Source: Uranotaenia lowii
Lineage: Eukaryota > Arthropoda > Insecta > Diptera > Culicidae
DNA: 64,000 nucleotides
Direction of reading: 5' to 3'
Assembly: GCF_029784155.1 (NCBI RefSeq)
Contig: NC_073693.1
Coordinates: 313,325,304 to 313,389,303, forward strand
Positions 1-14,300 of this stretch are shown here, piece by piece. Every line of letters begins with the position of its first letter. Position 1 is the first letter of the stretch. Position numbers and translations under genes: made by a program. The notes below the pieces were generated by a model that worked only from the letters and a program-made list of their open reading frames with translations, had not been told where the DNA came from and made no database searches.

Positions 1-1900
1 GTGTTCTTAGAAACATATGAGAGAGAGACAACAAAGCAAATGCAGTAGGTAGTTAAACAGAAAAAATAAAAAAAAACACAATACATAAATAAATGGAACC
101 ACAGCGCCATAGATGAGTCAGCTTTTTTTCATTATTTTTTTCCTGACTTGAAACAAAACGACACAGAATTGAATGAAAAAAAAATGTATAAAAACGCGAG
201 CAATGCTTTATAAGAGTTGGTAGTGAGAAAAATCGAAGCAAGTTAAAATCTAAGTTTTAGTGCGGTAAGAAAATAAAATCAAAAATGGCCTTCTCAAATA
301 TATACACAGATAAAGTATGGTTTACTTATTATGAACAAAAAAGATAAAAACACAGAAAAAACGAAAAAGATAAGTAAGTCAAATATTTAAATTATTTTAA
401 CGCTAGTTCTGATCAGCGGAAGAAAAAAAAACAATGTTGAATTCATGCTTTCACTGTGAAACAAGAAGAAAAAACGTTATTCATATTAAGTGTATTTTAA
501 AACGATCTGTATTTTGGCGAAAATAACCATTTATGTTCACCAACAAACCCATTTTATTTCACAGAAAAGCTTAGTTGTCATTTTGTTTTTGGAAAATTGA
601 GGCAGCAATTTTTTTTCGCCATTTTCGGAAGTCTCCTCGTCAAATCCGTTCCCAGTAAAAAAAAAACCATTTCCAGTATGTCGGTTCGCAAAATTTAAGT
701 CCATTTCCACCACAACCCTCCCACGGAGAAGAAAAACGTTCGTTCAATACCGCGTGTCGAATAAATTAGTAAGCTATGTAGGAAAAGCTAAAATCACACA
801 TCTAAACTAAGAGAACAAGAGAGATTATTTACTGACAAAGCGACACGCTTATTAACGCTTTCTCGCGCGATTATGTTCAGCTCAAGCCGAAGCACACGTG
901 TTGTGCGTGTGGATCGAGCGCTCCTTTAACCTTATTGTTTCTGTTTAAGTTAGGTTCAATTTGAAATTAAAATAGTAGAAAAAAAACAAGAAGATAAATC
1001 CGTACCATAAATGGGATTCGTATATGGGACATAGGAAAACTAATATCTCGAAAATTTCAATGTTCCTTTTTGAAGAGCCGCAGTGGCATGTTTTCTATTC
1101 AAATTCCCCAGCAACCGTACCCAGAAAATAAAAACGTTTTCAAGGATCGTTTTCTTTCGTTCGATTTCGCGTTTAGCATTTGGTCATTTTTCGTTGCGCT
1201 GCAACATACTGAAACTCTCGAGAAATTGGAAACAGAAGTAAAAACGCGAATGAATGCTACTACAAAAAAAGGAATAATGATAAAGCAAAACTTGACGTTG
1301 TAAGAGGATACGTTCTATTTTTCGGTTGATTCTTGTAACCTGTGTTTAAATTCCTTGTACATATAGATTGTAGTTACTATTATTTGTTATTTTTTACTAT
1401 AACTAATAAATTTTAATAAATCTTAAACGATCTTATGCCTGTGAAAGAAACTTCCGAGATTATATTCGACCAAGGATCGTTAAATCTGTTATGTAATTTG
1501 AGTAATATATTCTTTTTTCCCACGGTAGATTTTCTTGATCCCATAGTAATTTTTTCTTGTCTCGTCAAGATCTTTCGAACCGATTATTGCTCATACGAGT
1601 AAATACATCCGAAAACCAAATCGTCCAGTCACCTTCATCGCAGCTATTCATGAAAAACGTAGCAAAAATCTGGCGGAATAAGGCTTTTAGAGTAATCTGA
1701 TCTAAAAACAGTTTAGTCCATTTGATTCCTTGCATTTTTTTACATAAGAAATGATGATTTACAAGAATTTATCACGCGCAGGGTGTTTGAAAACGAAATA
1801 GGTACCTTTTCTGATCGAAAGTCTCCATTGTGCGTTGTTTCGAAAACAAAGCCAACACTTTTTTATACCTACCAAAATATCAATACCACTGATTTCGTTT
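1..1900. other. Intergenic AT-rich stretch, no supported gene
   Basis: No recognisable gene, TE terminus or RNA gene was seen. The short open frames here are AT-rich and low in complexity, with no family signature. Runs of A and T are frequent. Confidence 0.6.
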
Positions 1901-1927
1901 ATCACCTATCGAGATGTTTTTTTTTAA

Positions 1928-4530
1928 CCCTTGCCCAACAAGGCAAGCTGGCTCACATTGCTAGAGAAGCTAACCGCCTCAAGCTAGAAATTCTGGGACT
2001 AAGCGAAGTCCGTTGGCCTAACACTGGAGAACTCAAGACACAGTCCAGGCAAGTACTGCTTTACTCTGGCATACGAGGTGAACACGCTACTCGGGAACGA
2101 GGAGTTGGTTTCCTATTCTGCCGGCAGACCCATGCAGCCCTCATAAGATGGGAACTGATAAACGAAAGAATAATCGTAGCCAGATTTAGAACACGAGTTA
2201 GAAGCCTTACACTGGTCCAGTGTAATGCGCTAACTGACGTTGCCGATTTGCAGGAGGAAGAGCAGTTTTACAGTCAACTGAATAGCGTGGTTGAGAAAAT
2301 TCCGAGTGTGATATTCAAATCCATTTGGGCGACTTCAACGCAAAGATTGGCTTCGACAATCAGGACCTTGAGCGCATCATGGGCCTAGGACGGATGAGTG
2401 AAAACGGAGAGCTGTTTGTAGACGTACGTACGTCTCGGTGGTCGAGTGGTTAGCGTTGTAAGACGGCAATCGCTGGTTCACTGATGGCATGGGTTCGATT
2501 CCCATCTCGGTACTGGGTGTTAAATGTTAATATTAAGTTGTCCACGTCATTTATTCAGTCTGTAAAGCCTAAATCGGCTAAGACTGTGTATGTCTTTTTT
2601 TTTTTTTTTTTAAAAAAGAATTTTATGGCAACAACATGGTGATCGATGGATCGCTCTTTCCCCATCGACCAGCACATAAGCTCACTTGGGTATCCCGAGA
2701 TGGCCGAACAGAAAATCAAATTGGCCACATCTGCATCAGCCGAAAATGGAGAAGGAGCCTTCTTGATGTCCGCAATAAACGTAGTGCAGACGTTGCATCT
2801 GACCATCACCTCGTCCTTGGTAAGATACGACTAAGAGTTGTGCGTGTCCAACGTAGAAAGTCGGGTGTCGATACGACGTCCGCCGGTTGGAGAATCCAAA
2901 GGTGAAAAGGGCATACGTTGAACAGCTAGAATCCCGAGCCTCGGAGCTCGAAGTCGAAGAACAGTAGTGTGGAATCAAGTGTGCCTTTATCACGTCGAGC
3001 CATGGTACTCTCGGTAAAGTTTGTGAAAGAAGAAGTGAATGGATGTCGGATGAAATTTGGGGGATGGTCGATGATCGGAGAAAGGCGAAAGTCGGAATTG
3101 AGCAGGCATGTACCGGGTCCGCTTACAATATGCAGAGCTGGAAAGGGTAATTAAACGAGCTTGTAGACGAGACAAAAGAGCCTGAACAAACTCCCTAGCC
3201 GAAGAGGGAGAAAGAGCCGCCGCCAATGGAGATAATCGATTACTTTATGACATTTCTCGCCGCCTTAGTGCTAAAATGCCGCTAGAAGATCGAGTAGGTC
3301 AGTTATTGACCGATCGAACAGATCAGCTCAAACGATGGACTGAGCACTTCGAACAACCCTTCCGAGTCACGAATGGCGATGGCCAACAGAATCCGCAGCT
3401 CGAAGCGCCAAAAGTGAGTCGCATCAATGGCGTCAACTCGGAAGAGCCCTCGCTGGCTGAAATAGAAGCGGCAATCAAAGACATGAAATCCAACAAAGCA
3501 TCTGGGATCGATTGCATCCCTGCTGAAATGCTTAAAGCCGACCCTACCTTGTCAGCACAAATTTGGCACCGTCTTTTCGCTGACATTTGGGATACTGCAA
3601 TATTTCCGGCCGACTGGATGCAGGGTATCCTCGTAAAGGTCCCGAAAAAAGGAGACCTGACAGAGGGCGGTAACTGGCGAGGCATAACTTTGATCTGTAC
3701 AACCCTCAATGTACTCTGCAAAATGATCCTGAACAGCATCCAGGAGAAAATCGACGCTTAACTCCGACGGTAGCAAGCTGGATTCCGATCCGGACGATCA
3801 TGTGTGAGCCACATCACAACGCTACGAATCATACTGGAACGAATTAACAAATTCCAGGACTCTCTTCTGCTGGTGTTCGTTGATTTCGAAAAAGCATTTG
3901 ACCGACTTAACCACGAAAACATCTGGGCTGCTCTAAGACGACGAGGCCCAGAGAAACTAGTCCATCTCATCAAAGCACAGTACGAGGCATTTTCGTGCAA
4001 AGTCTTGCACGACGGTGCCTTGTCCGTACCAAATGGGCAAGAGGTTGAGACAGTGGAATGCTTCCAGTATCTTTGAAGCCAGATTACGCCTGGTGGTGAT
4101 ACCAAGAAAGACATCGAAACCTGGATCAGAAAGACCCATTTTGGGTTTACATGAAGGACGCTAAAACTGCAAATTTATGTGAATTGCTCCTTGCGGAACA
4201 TCATCCGCGCTTGGTGACCTGGCAAGCGGATCCAAAACGTGGAACTTCATCGTCAGTATCATCAAAACGCACTAGAAATCGAGATTCGCAACGTAAGTGG
4301 AGATGGATTGGGCACACGCTGCGAAGAGATGAAAACGAGATTTGCAGAGAGGCTCTTAACTGGAATCCAGATGGGCATCGAAGAAGAGACAGGCCCAGAA
4401 GCCCGTGGCGACGGCGAAGGCTGAAATCCGCACAGTTGACGAAAATCATGGTTGGCAACAAGTGAAGACGCTGGCTCCGGATCGCCAGCAGTAGATATCT
4501 TTTATCTCAGTCCTTAGTAGGTAACTAAAC
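1928..4530 (+). pseudogene. Dead endonuclease-RT non-LTR retrotransposon (LINE)
   Basis: This is a decayed LINE polyprotein readable in several frames. An APE-type endonuclease starts near 1945 (GLSEVRWPN, then NERIIVARFRTR). It resumes after an interruption at about 2636 (TWVSRDGRTENQIGHICISRKWRR, then ASDHH, the C-terminal endonuclease SDH motif). The reverse transcriptase begins near 3276 (NKASGIDCIPAEML, then PKKGD and NWRGITL) and continues at 3772-4076 (AGFRSGRSC, VFVDFEKAFDRL). The C-terminal block near 4280-4440 reads WRWIGHTLRRDENEICREAL. Stops and frame shifts occur throughout, including two in-frame stops at about 3759-3772. The palm segment with the second catalytic aspartate pair is missing: the text jumps from DGALSVP to VETVECFQYL near 4030. 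Endonuclease pieces of this lineage are often mislabelled craniofacial development protein 2-like. The lineage looks RTE-like, but I am not sure of the clade. Confidence 0.9.
2426..2618 (+). mobile_element. tRNA-derived SINE inserted in the LINE
   Basis: A tRNA-like head at about 2431-2513 carries an A-box-like segment (GGTGGTCGAGTGGTTAGCG) and a B box (GGGTTCGATTCCC), so it looks like a Pol III promoter. A body of about 80 bp follows and ends in a run of 18 T then six A. It interrupts the LINE endonuclease: the frame reads ENGELFVD before it and resumes at the FCGNN/MVIDG segment after it. No clear target duplication could be defined. The T-rich 3' end is unusual for a SINE; it may be a Pol III terminator followed by a short A tail. 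Confidence 0.75.
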
Positions 4531-4739
4531 TAGTAAAACGAGTACACTCGGCACATTTAAACTTTGTAAAAGTAAAAGGCCTTCAAAAAACAAGTTGTAA
4601 AAAGTAATAAATAATACTCTTAGATACTTGCAAATTAATGTGTTGCTAGTTCTATCGCTTTGAAACGACGAATATCAACCCCCTATGTCTTTCATTTCTC
4701 AAAAATACTTTCAACTCCAGAGGAAAAGCACAGATAAAA

Positions 4740-4745
4740 TTTATT
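4740..4745 (-). promoter_or_regulatory. Candidate polyadenylation signal of the TTLL6-like gene
   Basis: AATAAA reads on the minus strand about 180 bp beyond the TAG stop at 4922. It is the nearest canonical hexamer I noticed for this gene. No transcript evidence is available. Confidence 0.4.
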
Positions 4746-4921
4746 ACACCTAATTTGAACATGGTATTGATTAAACATCTCTGGAATTTTCGTATTAAAT
4801 TTCTGGCTATTAATCATCTGCAAGCTAGCAGGTGGAACGTTCCCAAATCATCGCCGCGGACGGCGGCACACGCATCTTATCATCTGGAGTGCAGCGGACA
4901 GAGTGCCGCCCACTCTCAATA

Positions 4922-5389
4922 CTAGATAACCTTGTCGGAGGCCGAGTAAAGCTGCCGCGAATCCATGTTGTGTCGCTTCACTACGTTGGTCACCTGCCGA
5001 GCCATCGTAGATTTGGTGCTGCGGTAGCTGGTCGGCTGTGCAGCCAGCAGATACGGCAGTGGAGGTCTGCTTGGTGGCAAAATTTCGGTACACTGCATCC
5101 ACGAGCTGCCGTCGTTGATCGCCACCAAGCTTTTGATTTGTAGCTTCTGATTGGTACTGTTGGAGCCGGTGCTGCCGGAGTTCGTCGAAAGTGAGGTTGC
5201 GTTGTTCCCGTAGTGTTGCTGTTGGTTGTTGGACAGCACCGGAAGACTGGTACCAGTGCTTGATTGGTTGGAGCTCTGATTGTTTGAGTCTTGCATCGAA
5301 TCGGCCGCCACCAGTTTAGCAAACACGTCCTGATACTTTCGCATATCGGACATGGTGAGCAGCTTGTGGCGGTTGAAATTCAGATAGAT
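4922..5389 (-). CDS. TTLL6: TTLL6-like gene, last coding exon
   Basis: The exon follows acceptor ATTCTAG and begins IYLNFNRHKLLTMSDMRKY. After about 35 residues it becomes a low-complexity Ser/Asn/Gln/Thr tail and ends RQLYSASDKVI with TAG at 4922-4924. Tails of this kind vary widely within the family, so function cannot be inferred from it. Confidence 0.85.
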   Translation of the reverse strand: MYLNFNRHKLLTMSDMRKYQDVFAKLVAADSMQDSNNQSSNQSSTGTSLPVLSNNQQQHYGNNATSLSTNSGSTGSNSTNQKLQIKSLVAINDGSSWMQCTEILPPSRPPLPYLLAAQPTSYRSTKSTMARQVTNVVKRHNMDSRQLYSASDKVI

Positions 5390-8300
5390 CTAGAATGGGA
5401 ATAGAATCATGATTAGAAGAATTGTCTTTGTTGCTGAAACATTTTCTTTACATTTTGAATCAATCCACATGTTCGTATGAGAAAATCCCGTTGAGTCAGC
5501 AACGCTACCCGTTCTCGTTCCTCGTAGTCTACTATGAAGTCTGGACTGTAGTGATCCCTTTTCTTGACGATTTTGATCTTTTTCTTCTTCTGTTTGGCTG
5601 TACCCGGTGAAGAATCTTCACCAAAACACATGTTCTTTCCTTTATTATTTTTGTGTAGCATTGCTTGATTGAGTTTGTGACGTTCCTCCAGCTCGATCCG
5701 TTGCTGTTTGGCACATTCCTCCCGCTTCTTACTGGCAGCCGTTTCGCTGTAAACCGAAGCTTGTGTTTGTGCCAGGAATAAATGCGAGTATCGCTCCGGA
5801 TCTCCGGGTACGGGAAGTATCCGTCGGAATCCGCCAAGGTGGGTTTCCTCCCAATTGATTTGTTCCGCCCAAGGCCCAGTGAAATCCTCTGGAGGAGTTT
5901 CGTCCTCTTCCTCGGCATTTTTGCTTTCATTACTATTTTCTTTGCCCGTTTCTTTGCTCTTAGAATAGTCACGCAGTCTTTGTAGCAGTCTACTTTGAAT
6001 ACGCTGTTTGTCCTCTTCGAGAACGCGCTTCTTTACCTCTCCAGTCAGGTTCAGCATAATGAAGGTGTCGGTGAGTAATGCTTCTTTGATTTCTTTGTCG
6101 ATCGATTCGTCTGTGTGGAACGATGGCGAATGATTCACCTCCAGAATGTATGGCTTAAGTTTGTAGTCTATGATGATGTCGAAGCCTAAGATTTCGAAAC
6201 ACGCCTGTATGATATCATGCGTTGGGAAGCTCGCCTGATACGTGTGTCTCAAAACCTGCCAGGAACTAAGAATGGTCTTGACAATAACATCATCAATGTT
6301 GTTCCATAGTTCTGCTATGTCGTAACCTTCCGATGTTAAAATCCTATTTAACGTGGCGAATTTTCTTTTGCTACCGACTTCCTCATCATTGACGAAACAT
6401 CGGCTATACTTGTTCACCGAGTAGTTGGTAAGGTGCATAAAGTTATTCGAGGTATTCGTGATACAGGGCTCACGGTACTTGTTCGTTGCAAATCTGGCAA
6501 ACCCCTCCTTGTAAACGAAAACTCGGAGTGGATCCGTTGAAGTCACCAGCGTGTATACTCTCAAATCGAATTTATATCCGTCTATTAGCAGGGGCTGAAA
6601 AATAAATTTGAAAAGTCAAAAACTTCTTTCCTTTGATTGACGACACCCGCTTACCCTATGAATATAAACTTGACAGATCAGTCGATCCCTAGGATTCACG
6701 TCCTTCAAATTCTTTGTGATGAATATTCCTCGGCCCTGCGATCCTTGGTCCGGTTTAAGGATGTACGTTTTGCTGCGGTGCAACCGACTGTACGCGATCG
6801 CTTCTCCCAAGCTAAAAGGGAACAGAAATGTTATCTTCATTAGTTCAACTCCACCCGTTCTAGGCAACCTGTAATCTTAGCAACAAACTCGGCCGGGAAA
6901 ATCCATGTCTTCGGGAAGATCGCGTACTCGGTCGGGAATAGTTTCAACATCCGGTTCAGGTTCCTAGCCAACAGATCTTTGCGGCAGATTTCGAACATCC
7001 CTGGGAAGTGGTTCACTTTCTGGAAGCGTCGCATGTCCCGACAAAAGTCCACTCCCACCAGCGAATCCGTCCAGCAAACGTTCCATAGTTCCGACTCTCC
7101 CACCAGCTTGTAACCCAAACGGCGACATATCCGAGGTATTATATCGTACCGAGAGTTTAAAATGCAAATACTGATTGGTGGTCTGGAATGTGATTGAAAC
7201 AAGACGTAAAACTGTTTATAAATTGTTTATCATTTTTTTTTAGTTCATCTCGTGTTAGATATCTGCAATTTTAAATTATTTAATTTTAACAAATTCATTT
7301 TTTAGGCTCAGTTTCAAGATTCAATTACATTCAAATCAAAAACTTATATTACAGAGATCTAACAGAGGGTGTTGAAATTCGAAGCAAGGGTGGAGAATGA
7401 AAAGGAAAATGATGATCGATCCACGCTTTCAGCGACAAACGCATGTCCTTAAAAGTTGTCTTATTCTGAAAAAAAATGGATCAACCATAGATGTAGATTT
7501 AGAATTATTTGTTTTAGATAAAACACTAGCATGTATGACGGAATATGGGTAGCAAATTTTGAAAAATAATTACGAAGAACAATATCTTACATTCTCCTAG
7601 ACTTCTTGCTTCTACGCACACCATTCTCGGTTTTGGCGCGTGTTTTTCTATTACAACTGTAAAAGAAATACCAACTCGATAAAATTGTGTATTTAGTGTG
7701 GTTTTATATGTGTAGCAAACATGATTACAATAACTACGATTGAATTGAAATAAAAAAAAAAGTGAAGTTTGACAGGTGATACTGAAAAGGAAATAACTAT
7801 TTTTTAAATATGGAGCTAGGTATGAAAAATGTGAGAAACACTTAGTAATTTTATTAAGCTATTTATACTATTTCAAAAAGTTTATTTACACAATTGCCAG
7901 ATATTTATTTTTTATTTGACGAAAATAATGCTTGGGGTAGTGAACGATTTTTTTAAAACTTTTTATATAAACCTTCACTATATTACTCATTCTTTCCTAG
8001 ATTTCGCAAACAGTTTGATTATTCCTTTAATAATAATTAATAAAAAATAGTAACACAGTTAACAACCAAAATTGAAACATAAGCCCTTAAAACCACAAAA
8101 AGATTTTTTTTCCCTACTTTTGAAAACTTTTTATTTTTGAACTGTATTTTTGAAATATTTACCCTTTTAGTAATAGGAAAGCTTCACCAGAAACTTGACA
8201 TCAAAACCGGGAAAAAACCTTATGTAGTGCTAATCACTTTTTCTATGTAAATCCATACGTATAGAAATGGTTGAATTAATTCAGATTGAATTTCTTATAA

Positions 8301-11300
8301 AAAAATTCACATAGACGTAAATTGTATTTCTTTGATGAACATACGAAATGGGAAATGTGTATGCGTGTTTCCAGTTTTAAATGTTCGTTTTCCACCGAAT
8401 GTTAGAAATTTAATCCAGAATTGTTTGAAATTATAATTTCAGAATCAAAATTTTAGATCCAGAATTGGTATACAAAAATTTGGTTAAAAATTCATGCTAA
8501 GTATGATATTTCAAATTCAGATTCTGAATACAGATTTGATTCCGAACTTAGAATTAAGAAGGTCGAGTTAAGATTTCTGTGTTATAACTTTAATCATGCA
8601 TTCAGAAGTTGGACTAAAAATGCAGATGAATTTTAAAAGGGTTCTGGTATAAGTTTGATGTTTCAAGTTTTGGAATCGGACTCAAAATTAAATTTCAAAA
8701 TGTAAAAATATAACTAAACTTGAGATTCTAAATTCAGACTCATTATCTGGATTTAAATTACCATCAAGACGCCATTCACCGCCCAGGCACCATTTACCGC
8801 CCAAAATCACCCTTTTGTGTGTATTTTGGAAAAACTGGGATGTTTTCTCCAAAAATAAGACCTGTGTTCTGTGTCGGCATCATTGTTCGACCATTTCACT
8901 GAAAAAACATCACTTAATTATGCTAACTATAGCCAGAAATAAAATATTTGGTTTTGCGTTTCCGGTCAAATTATTGAATTCGACGCCTGTTAGCGAACTA
9001 AGCATTACTGTGCTCCTAGGGCAAAAAGGTTTTTTGTTTACTAGATAGTACCTATTGGACCTAAAATCGACTTGAAACGATAGTTTTATTTTCGTAGAAT
9101 AGATTTGCATCAAAAAATTTTCAATTTTTTCAATAGTTGTGGTTTTTTGAAGCGCTTAGTGATGGGCGGTAATTGGTGTATAAAAAAAAGTGTGGGTTCC
9201 TAATGACCGGTCACGCACAATTTCTTTGTTTTTACGGCATGTATTGTGTCAAATGTGTAAATTGTAAGAAGTATTTAGTTTGATTATGTTCGAAAATGAT
9301 GTTTTATCGCTGAAAGTAACCGGTTACTTGAGGTTGTTTGCCGGGAATCATCATTTTGTCAGTCATCGCACTTTGTTAAAATTTGTACTAAATTTGCGGA
9401 AAAAATTTCCCAAAATGTATTCTCTAAAGAGCCAAAATATGGTTTTGACAGTTCGTTGTATGGAAAATACTAAAAAGAACAGTTTCCGTGTTGTTTAGAT
9501 AGTTTTTCCTTAAGAAAACATTATCGATACCCGAAAAAGTCGAGTGGGCGGTAATAGGGCCAGTTGAACACCCCAAAGTTTAGTTAATTATTTTGAAAAG
9601 CGTACATTTTTCGCATTCCACTAATTTTTTTATTTAAAGTAGAGCAGTTTTGGGATGTATTGGAAAAGAAAGCGAATAAAAATCTGCCGTCGTTTTTTTA
9701 TTACACATGTTTGAAGTTGAAAAACCGCTTAACTGGGCGGTGAATGGCGTCTTGATGGTACTCATTTTAGGACAGAAATAAAACCAAAACTAGTAACCTA
9801 AATCCATAATTTACTATCCAGTACCCAGTACTAAGAATTCAGAAATAATTATTTCAATAACACTCAAAAATCATACATTCATATTCAGAATAAAAAAACA
9901 AAACAATAGTAATGCTATTGAAGCATTTATGGGTGAGAATTCAAAATTTAAACTCAAAGTTCTAATTGGCAATACAATTTTGAAACTTATATAGACATTT
10001 ATGGATCAGAATTTCAATACCAAGGTGATATTTCAGAATCTGAGTTCAACTTTTCAAATCCGAGTTTATGTAAATTTACTGATTTTTCTGAATTATTTCC
10101 AATTTTTCAAATTGTTTTAAAATTGGTTCATTGTGGTTTATAAATTTTCATTTTTTGAGATTTTTTAGATAGGTGAACCCCTTTTCAAAAGCACAGTTAT
10201 AACTTTATAACTTCCCAAATGAAATCAAATAATAGCATTGAAATTTCACCAGGTTTTGAATTGAAATATATTAAACTTCTACATGAGTGAATAATCTATA
10301 AAAAAGTATCAGTTGTATCATCAAATATTCGGCAAAATATATTATTTTCAGCCATTTTGGTGCTACAGCTTTCATTTTAAGACAAAATTATGGGCTTTTC
10401 GTTCCTTTTTAGAGTTTTGGAGAAAATAATGACAATAAATCTCTATTTTTGCGTCCATTTCTAACAAATCTAACTTGTTTTTTTTCGAAGAATTAATAAT
10501 TTTTTTTAACAAAATACCTTGAACTTTATTAATTTCCCCCGCAGTTGGAAAATGACGAGATATTTGCATTCCAAATATTGGTTAATTATTTTCAAGAAAA
10601 AAAATCTAACTTTAAATGTCTCGAAAAATATATTTTCCTCACCATAAATTTAATTATTTAAGAAAACTTTGAACCCCAAAATTGTTTTATTGACAAAAAG
10701 AAGATTCGGTTCTGATTAGTGGAACAAACTTTGAAATCTCCCATAGAATTTGAGATCCAGAACGTCAACTTAGATTTACCACATGATATCATAATGTGAT
10801 TTCAAATAACGCAACGTGGTACTTCAAGATGCCAAGATGACGTCAAAAAATTCAAATTATAAACATAAGGAATCTTATTAAAAACCAGTTGTCAAAGCTG
10901 GAAAAAGTTTTTGTCAAAGACTAAGACAAAGGTGGCAATTTTCACGTTTCAACATTTCAAAAACTTAATTATCGGTACGAAATCCAACAAGTCTCACTGC
11001 AATTTTGGCAGTTATGAATAACTTTCGAATTACAAAATTGATTCACTAAAAAAATCATTTTTGACACACTGTCACTTACAAATATCTTAAAATGTCTATT
11101 TGTTCGGTCAATAAATCTTGTAACTGGTATTGAACAGTTAATTCTAAAACCGTGAAAAACATGAAATATCACAAGGGAAAACCTGGAAAAACCGGGAATT
11201 TGAAAATAGAAACCCGCTGGCAACCCTCTGTATAGAAATTGGAAGCTCGCACTCTGTCATTTTGACTTTGAACTTCCATAGCTTTTTACTCTGATTTTTT

Positions 11301-14300
11301 TTTTTGATCAAGTTTTCTGCGTAAGATAGATCACAAAATCTGAGCTTTCTAAAAATTGTGTGGCCAGAAATACAGTAATTCTACGAAAATCGGACTTTTT
11401 GGACTTTTTCCATTCAAACTGCAATATCTCAGAAACTACGGAACGCTTTTTATTGAAATTTTGCAGAGTGATTGTTGAAATATAAAGTTAAAATGTCTGA
11501 AGTTTTTGAAAAGTTCTATCTATGGGATCAAAAGTTACGCGATGTACAATATTTCCGGCAACTTTAACATGAATAATACAGTAATACGCAATGAGTAAAA
11601 TGTACTCATTGTGTGTTAAACTACAATTTGCCACCAAAATACAATCTTTGAACAGCCATAACTTTTTTGTTTTAAGTAAAATCGATTAAACTAAGCAATC
11701 GATTGCTAAAAAAAAATTGATGAAAAACCAGTTTTTATGCTTCTTCAGAACACAATGTCTCAGAATCCCTTTCTTTCACACTTGAGATTCAGTGCAACCC
11801 TTTTTTGTTGTCAGATTCAGCTAAAATTTGGCATATAGCCTTCTGATGATTTCTGTAAACCATCCAAGTCTTTATTTGCTAGTGTTTTGTTTTTAAAGTA
11901 GGTATTTATTAAGACGAATTGAATAAATAAAATAAAACATATCCTATATTGTGATTTTTATTAAAGATTAAACCGTGAATAGCTCTTCACACGATAATAC
12001 AAACAACATGCTTTGTTCAGCAATGCACAAAAAAACGCATCTTTTGATGGCTTTGAAATCAAAAATATTTTACGCTAGGTACACATTTTGGTCAGTTGAA
12101 TACAAAATTTATGGACCAACAAAAAATTTTTTCTTAAAAACAGCTTGCTTGTTTTCAATTTTGATACAAATTTGCTTCATTTTTCTTTTTTTACGTGTAG
12201 TATTTAACCCAAAAAAAATTTTAAAAATATAGAATATATAAATTTTGTGAAAATTTTTGGGCTCAGAATTTATTTAAAATCAAATATTTTGAAAGTGGAC
12301 TTTTTTCAAAGATCGCCCTTGCGGAACCTCTAAACATGATTTTTTTTAGTCGGCCCCATACAAAAGTTTGTTCTCCACATCCTAATTTACCGTTTGGAGG
12401 TTGAGCATTCAGATTCCAAGAAATTATGCAATTTTGGGACACCCTAATAATCATTTTAAACATGGGTGAAAATATATCAAATATTCAGAAATAAAAGTAA
12501 AATGTTAGGTGTACGGTTCAAATCAGGTTTATTTTCTACTCTTGATAACTCGATTAAAATTTAAGATTTTAGTTAGAATTTAAAAAAAATCCAGCTAAAT
12601 TTTTCCCTGAGGATAAAAAACAACCTCAAAAATTATGATATATTATATTATATTTCATAATTTTAATCCTGTGATTAAAGTTTTCAAAATTAAAGCCTAA
12701 ATTTTTCAAAAAACAAATTCTTTGAAAAGAATCCAGATTTTATTTTTTATATTTGACTAGCTGACCCGGTGTGGTTTGCTACACCTTACAAAAATTATTG
12801 AAATTTGTGGTACCTAGTTATTCAACTTTTCATTTATTTGCTCAAAATTTTAAGTTTAATTTAAAAATCATTTAAATGTTTTTTCAAAATAAGATTGATT
12901 TTTTTTTATTTTGAAATCTTAATTCATTTGTTTTTGAAATAAATGTTTTAATCCTTTTTATGACTCTAGATTTCTTAGCTTGATAATTTTATAACCTATG
13001 CCAAAATATTTTTTTATATATGTATGTAATTTTCGTTGTCCCTCAAACTCAAACTATCATAGAAACATTATTTGTAACAAAATAACGACACGGGACACTT
13101 ATTTTACCTATTCGTTCTCGAATTATTATACAAATTGTGAGAGTGACCACCTCCCCCATTCTCATATCCCTATAATAGAAGAAAAGGGGGTCTCATAACA
13201 TCAGAAAACACTTCTTATATACAAATACGATCCCATGTCATATATGGCTCCGTTCTCGATAAGTTATCGAGTTGAAAAATGGGTGACCCTCTCCCCACTT
13301 TATATCTACCCTCTGGCAAGAAATGGGGTCTTAAACCATCGAAAAAACATTGCCCGTACACAAATATGCTTCCATGCAAATGAGGTTCCATTTTCTCGAT
13401 TAGTTATCAAAATATTTTTTAAAAAAACTGTATGAGTACCCTCTTCTTACTTATCACCACCGGGAAAACATTTCTTGTGCTTGAATACACTCTCATGCCA
13501 AATTTGGTTTCGATTATAAAATTTGTATCAGTGCCCCTCTTCCTACCTATCCCCCACCTGGAAAGAGGGGATCAAGATCATTCCGTGTATTGAATGAACT
13601 CCCATGCCAAATTCTGTTCCATTTGCTCGATTGTATGATTGTTTCCATGTCATGTTTGGTTCCATTTAGATAAGTTCTTGGTTTATGCAAAACAATCGTA
13701 TGTGAGCTCCTGTCTCCTTAACTGTATCCCCAATTGAAGGAAAAAGAAGTCTCAAATAAGCAAATAACCATTTTACGTATCCAAATGCTTTACCAAGCCA
13801 ACTTTTTTTTCCATTCGCTTTATTAGTTCTCGAGTTACGCGAAAAATTGTAAAGGAGCCCTCACCCTCTTTTTCCTATCAACCCACTGGACGGAGGCAAT
13901 AGTACCAAATATTCACAGAAACATCCCTTGTGCTGGGACCATTGTATGGGAGCAACCCTCCTCCCTTAAGATTTTCCGATTGGAAGAACGATGAGTTCTC
14001 AAAATATCATAGAATTATTTCTCGTAACCAAATAACTTCCCACGACATAATTGGTTCCATTTGCTTGATTGATTTTCCAGTTTGACCAGAAAATTGTAAA
14101 GGAGCCCTCCCCACTTTCTATCTTCTCATATGAAGGAGAGAGGGGTACCAACTACTCATAGAACTATTTATTGTACTCAAGCTAAATTTGGTTTCATTTG
14201 ATCGAATAGTATTCAAGATATGCAATAAAAAAGGTATGGAAGCCCCCCTCCTTCCTTCCTGTATCTTCACTGAAAGAAATAATCATAGAACCATTTATTG

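Noticed and set aside
1070..1303. 77-codon plus-strand frame
   Set aside because: AT-rich, no motif, no splice or promoter context.
2431..2513. Functional tRNA gene
   Set aside because: A and B boxes are present, but the stems do not form a full cloverleaf and a SINE body follows.
12263..12463. 66-codon minus-strand frame
   Set aside because: It lies inside the TTLL intron, with no similarity to any known family.
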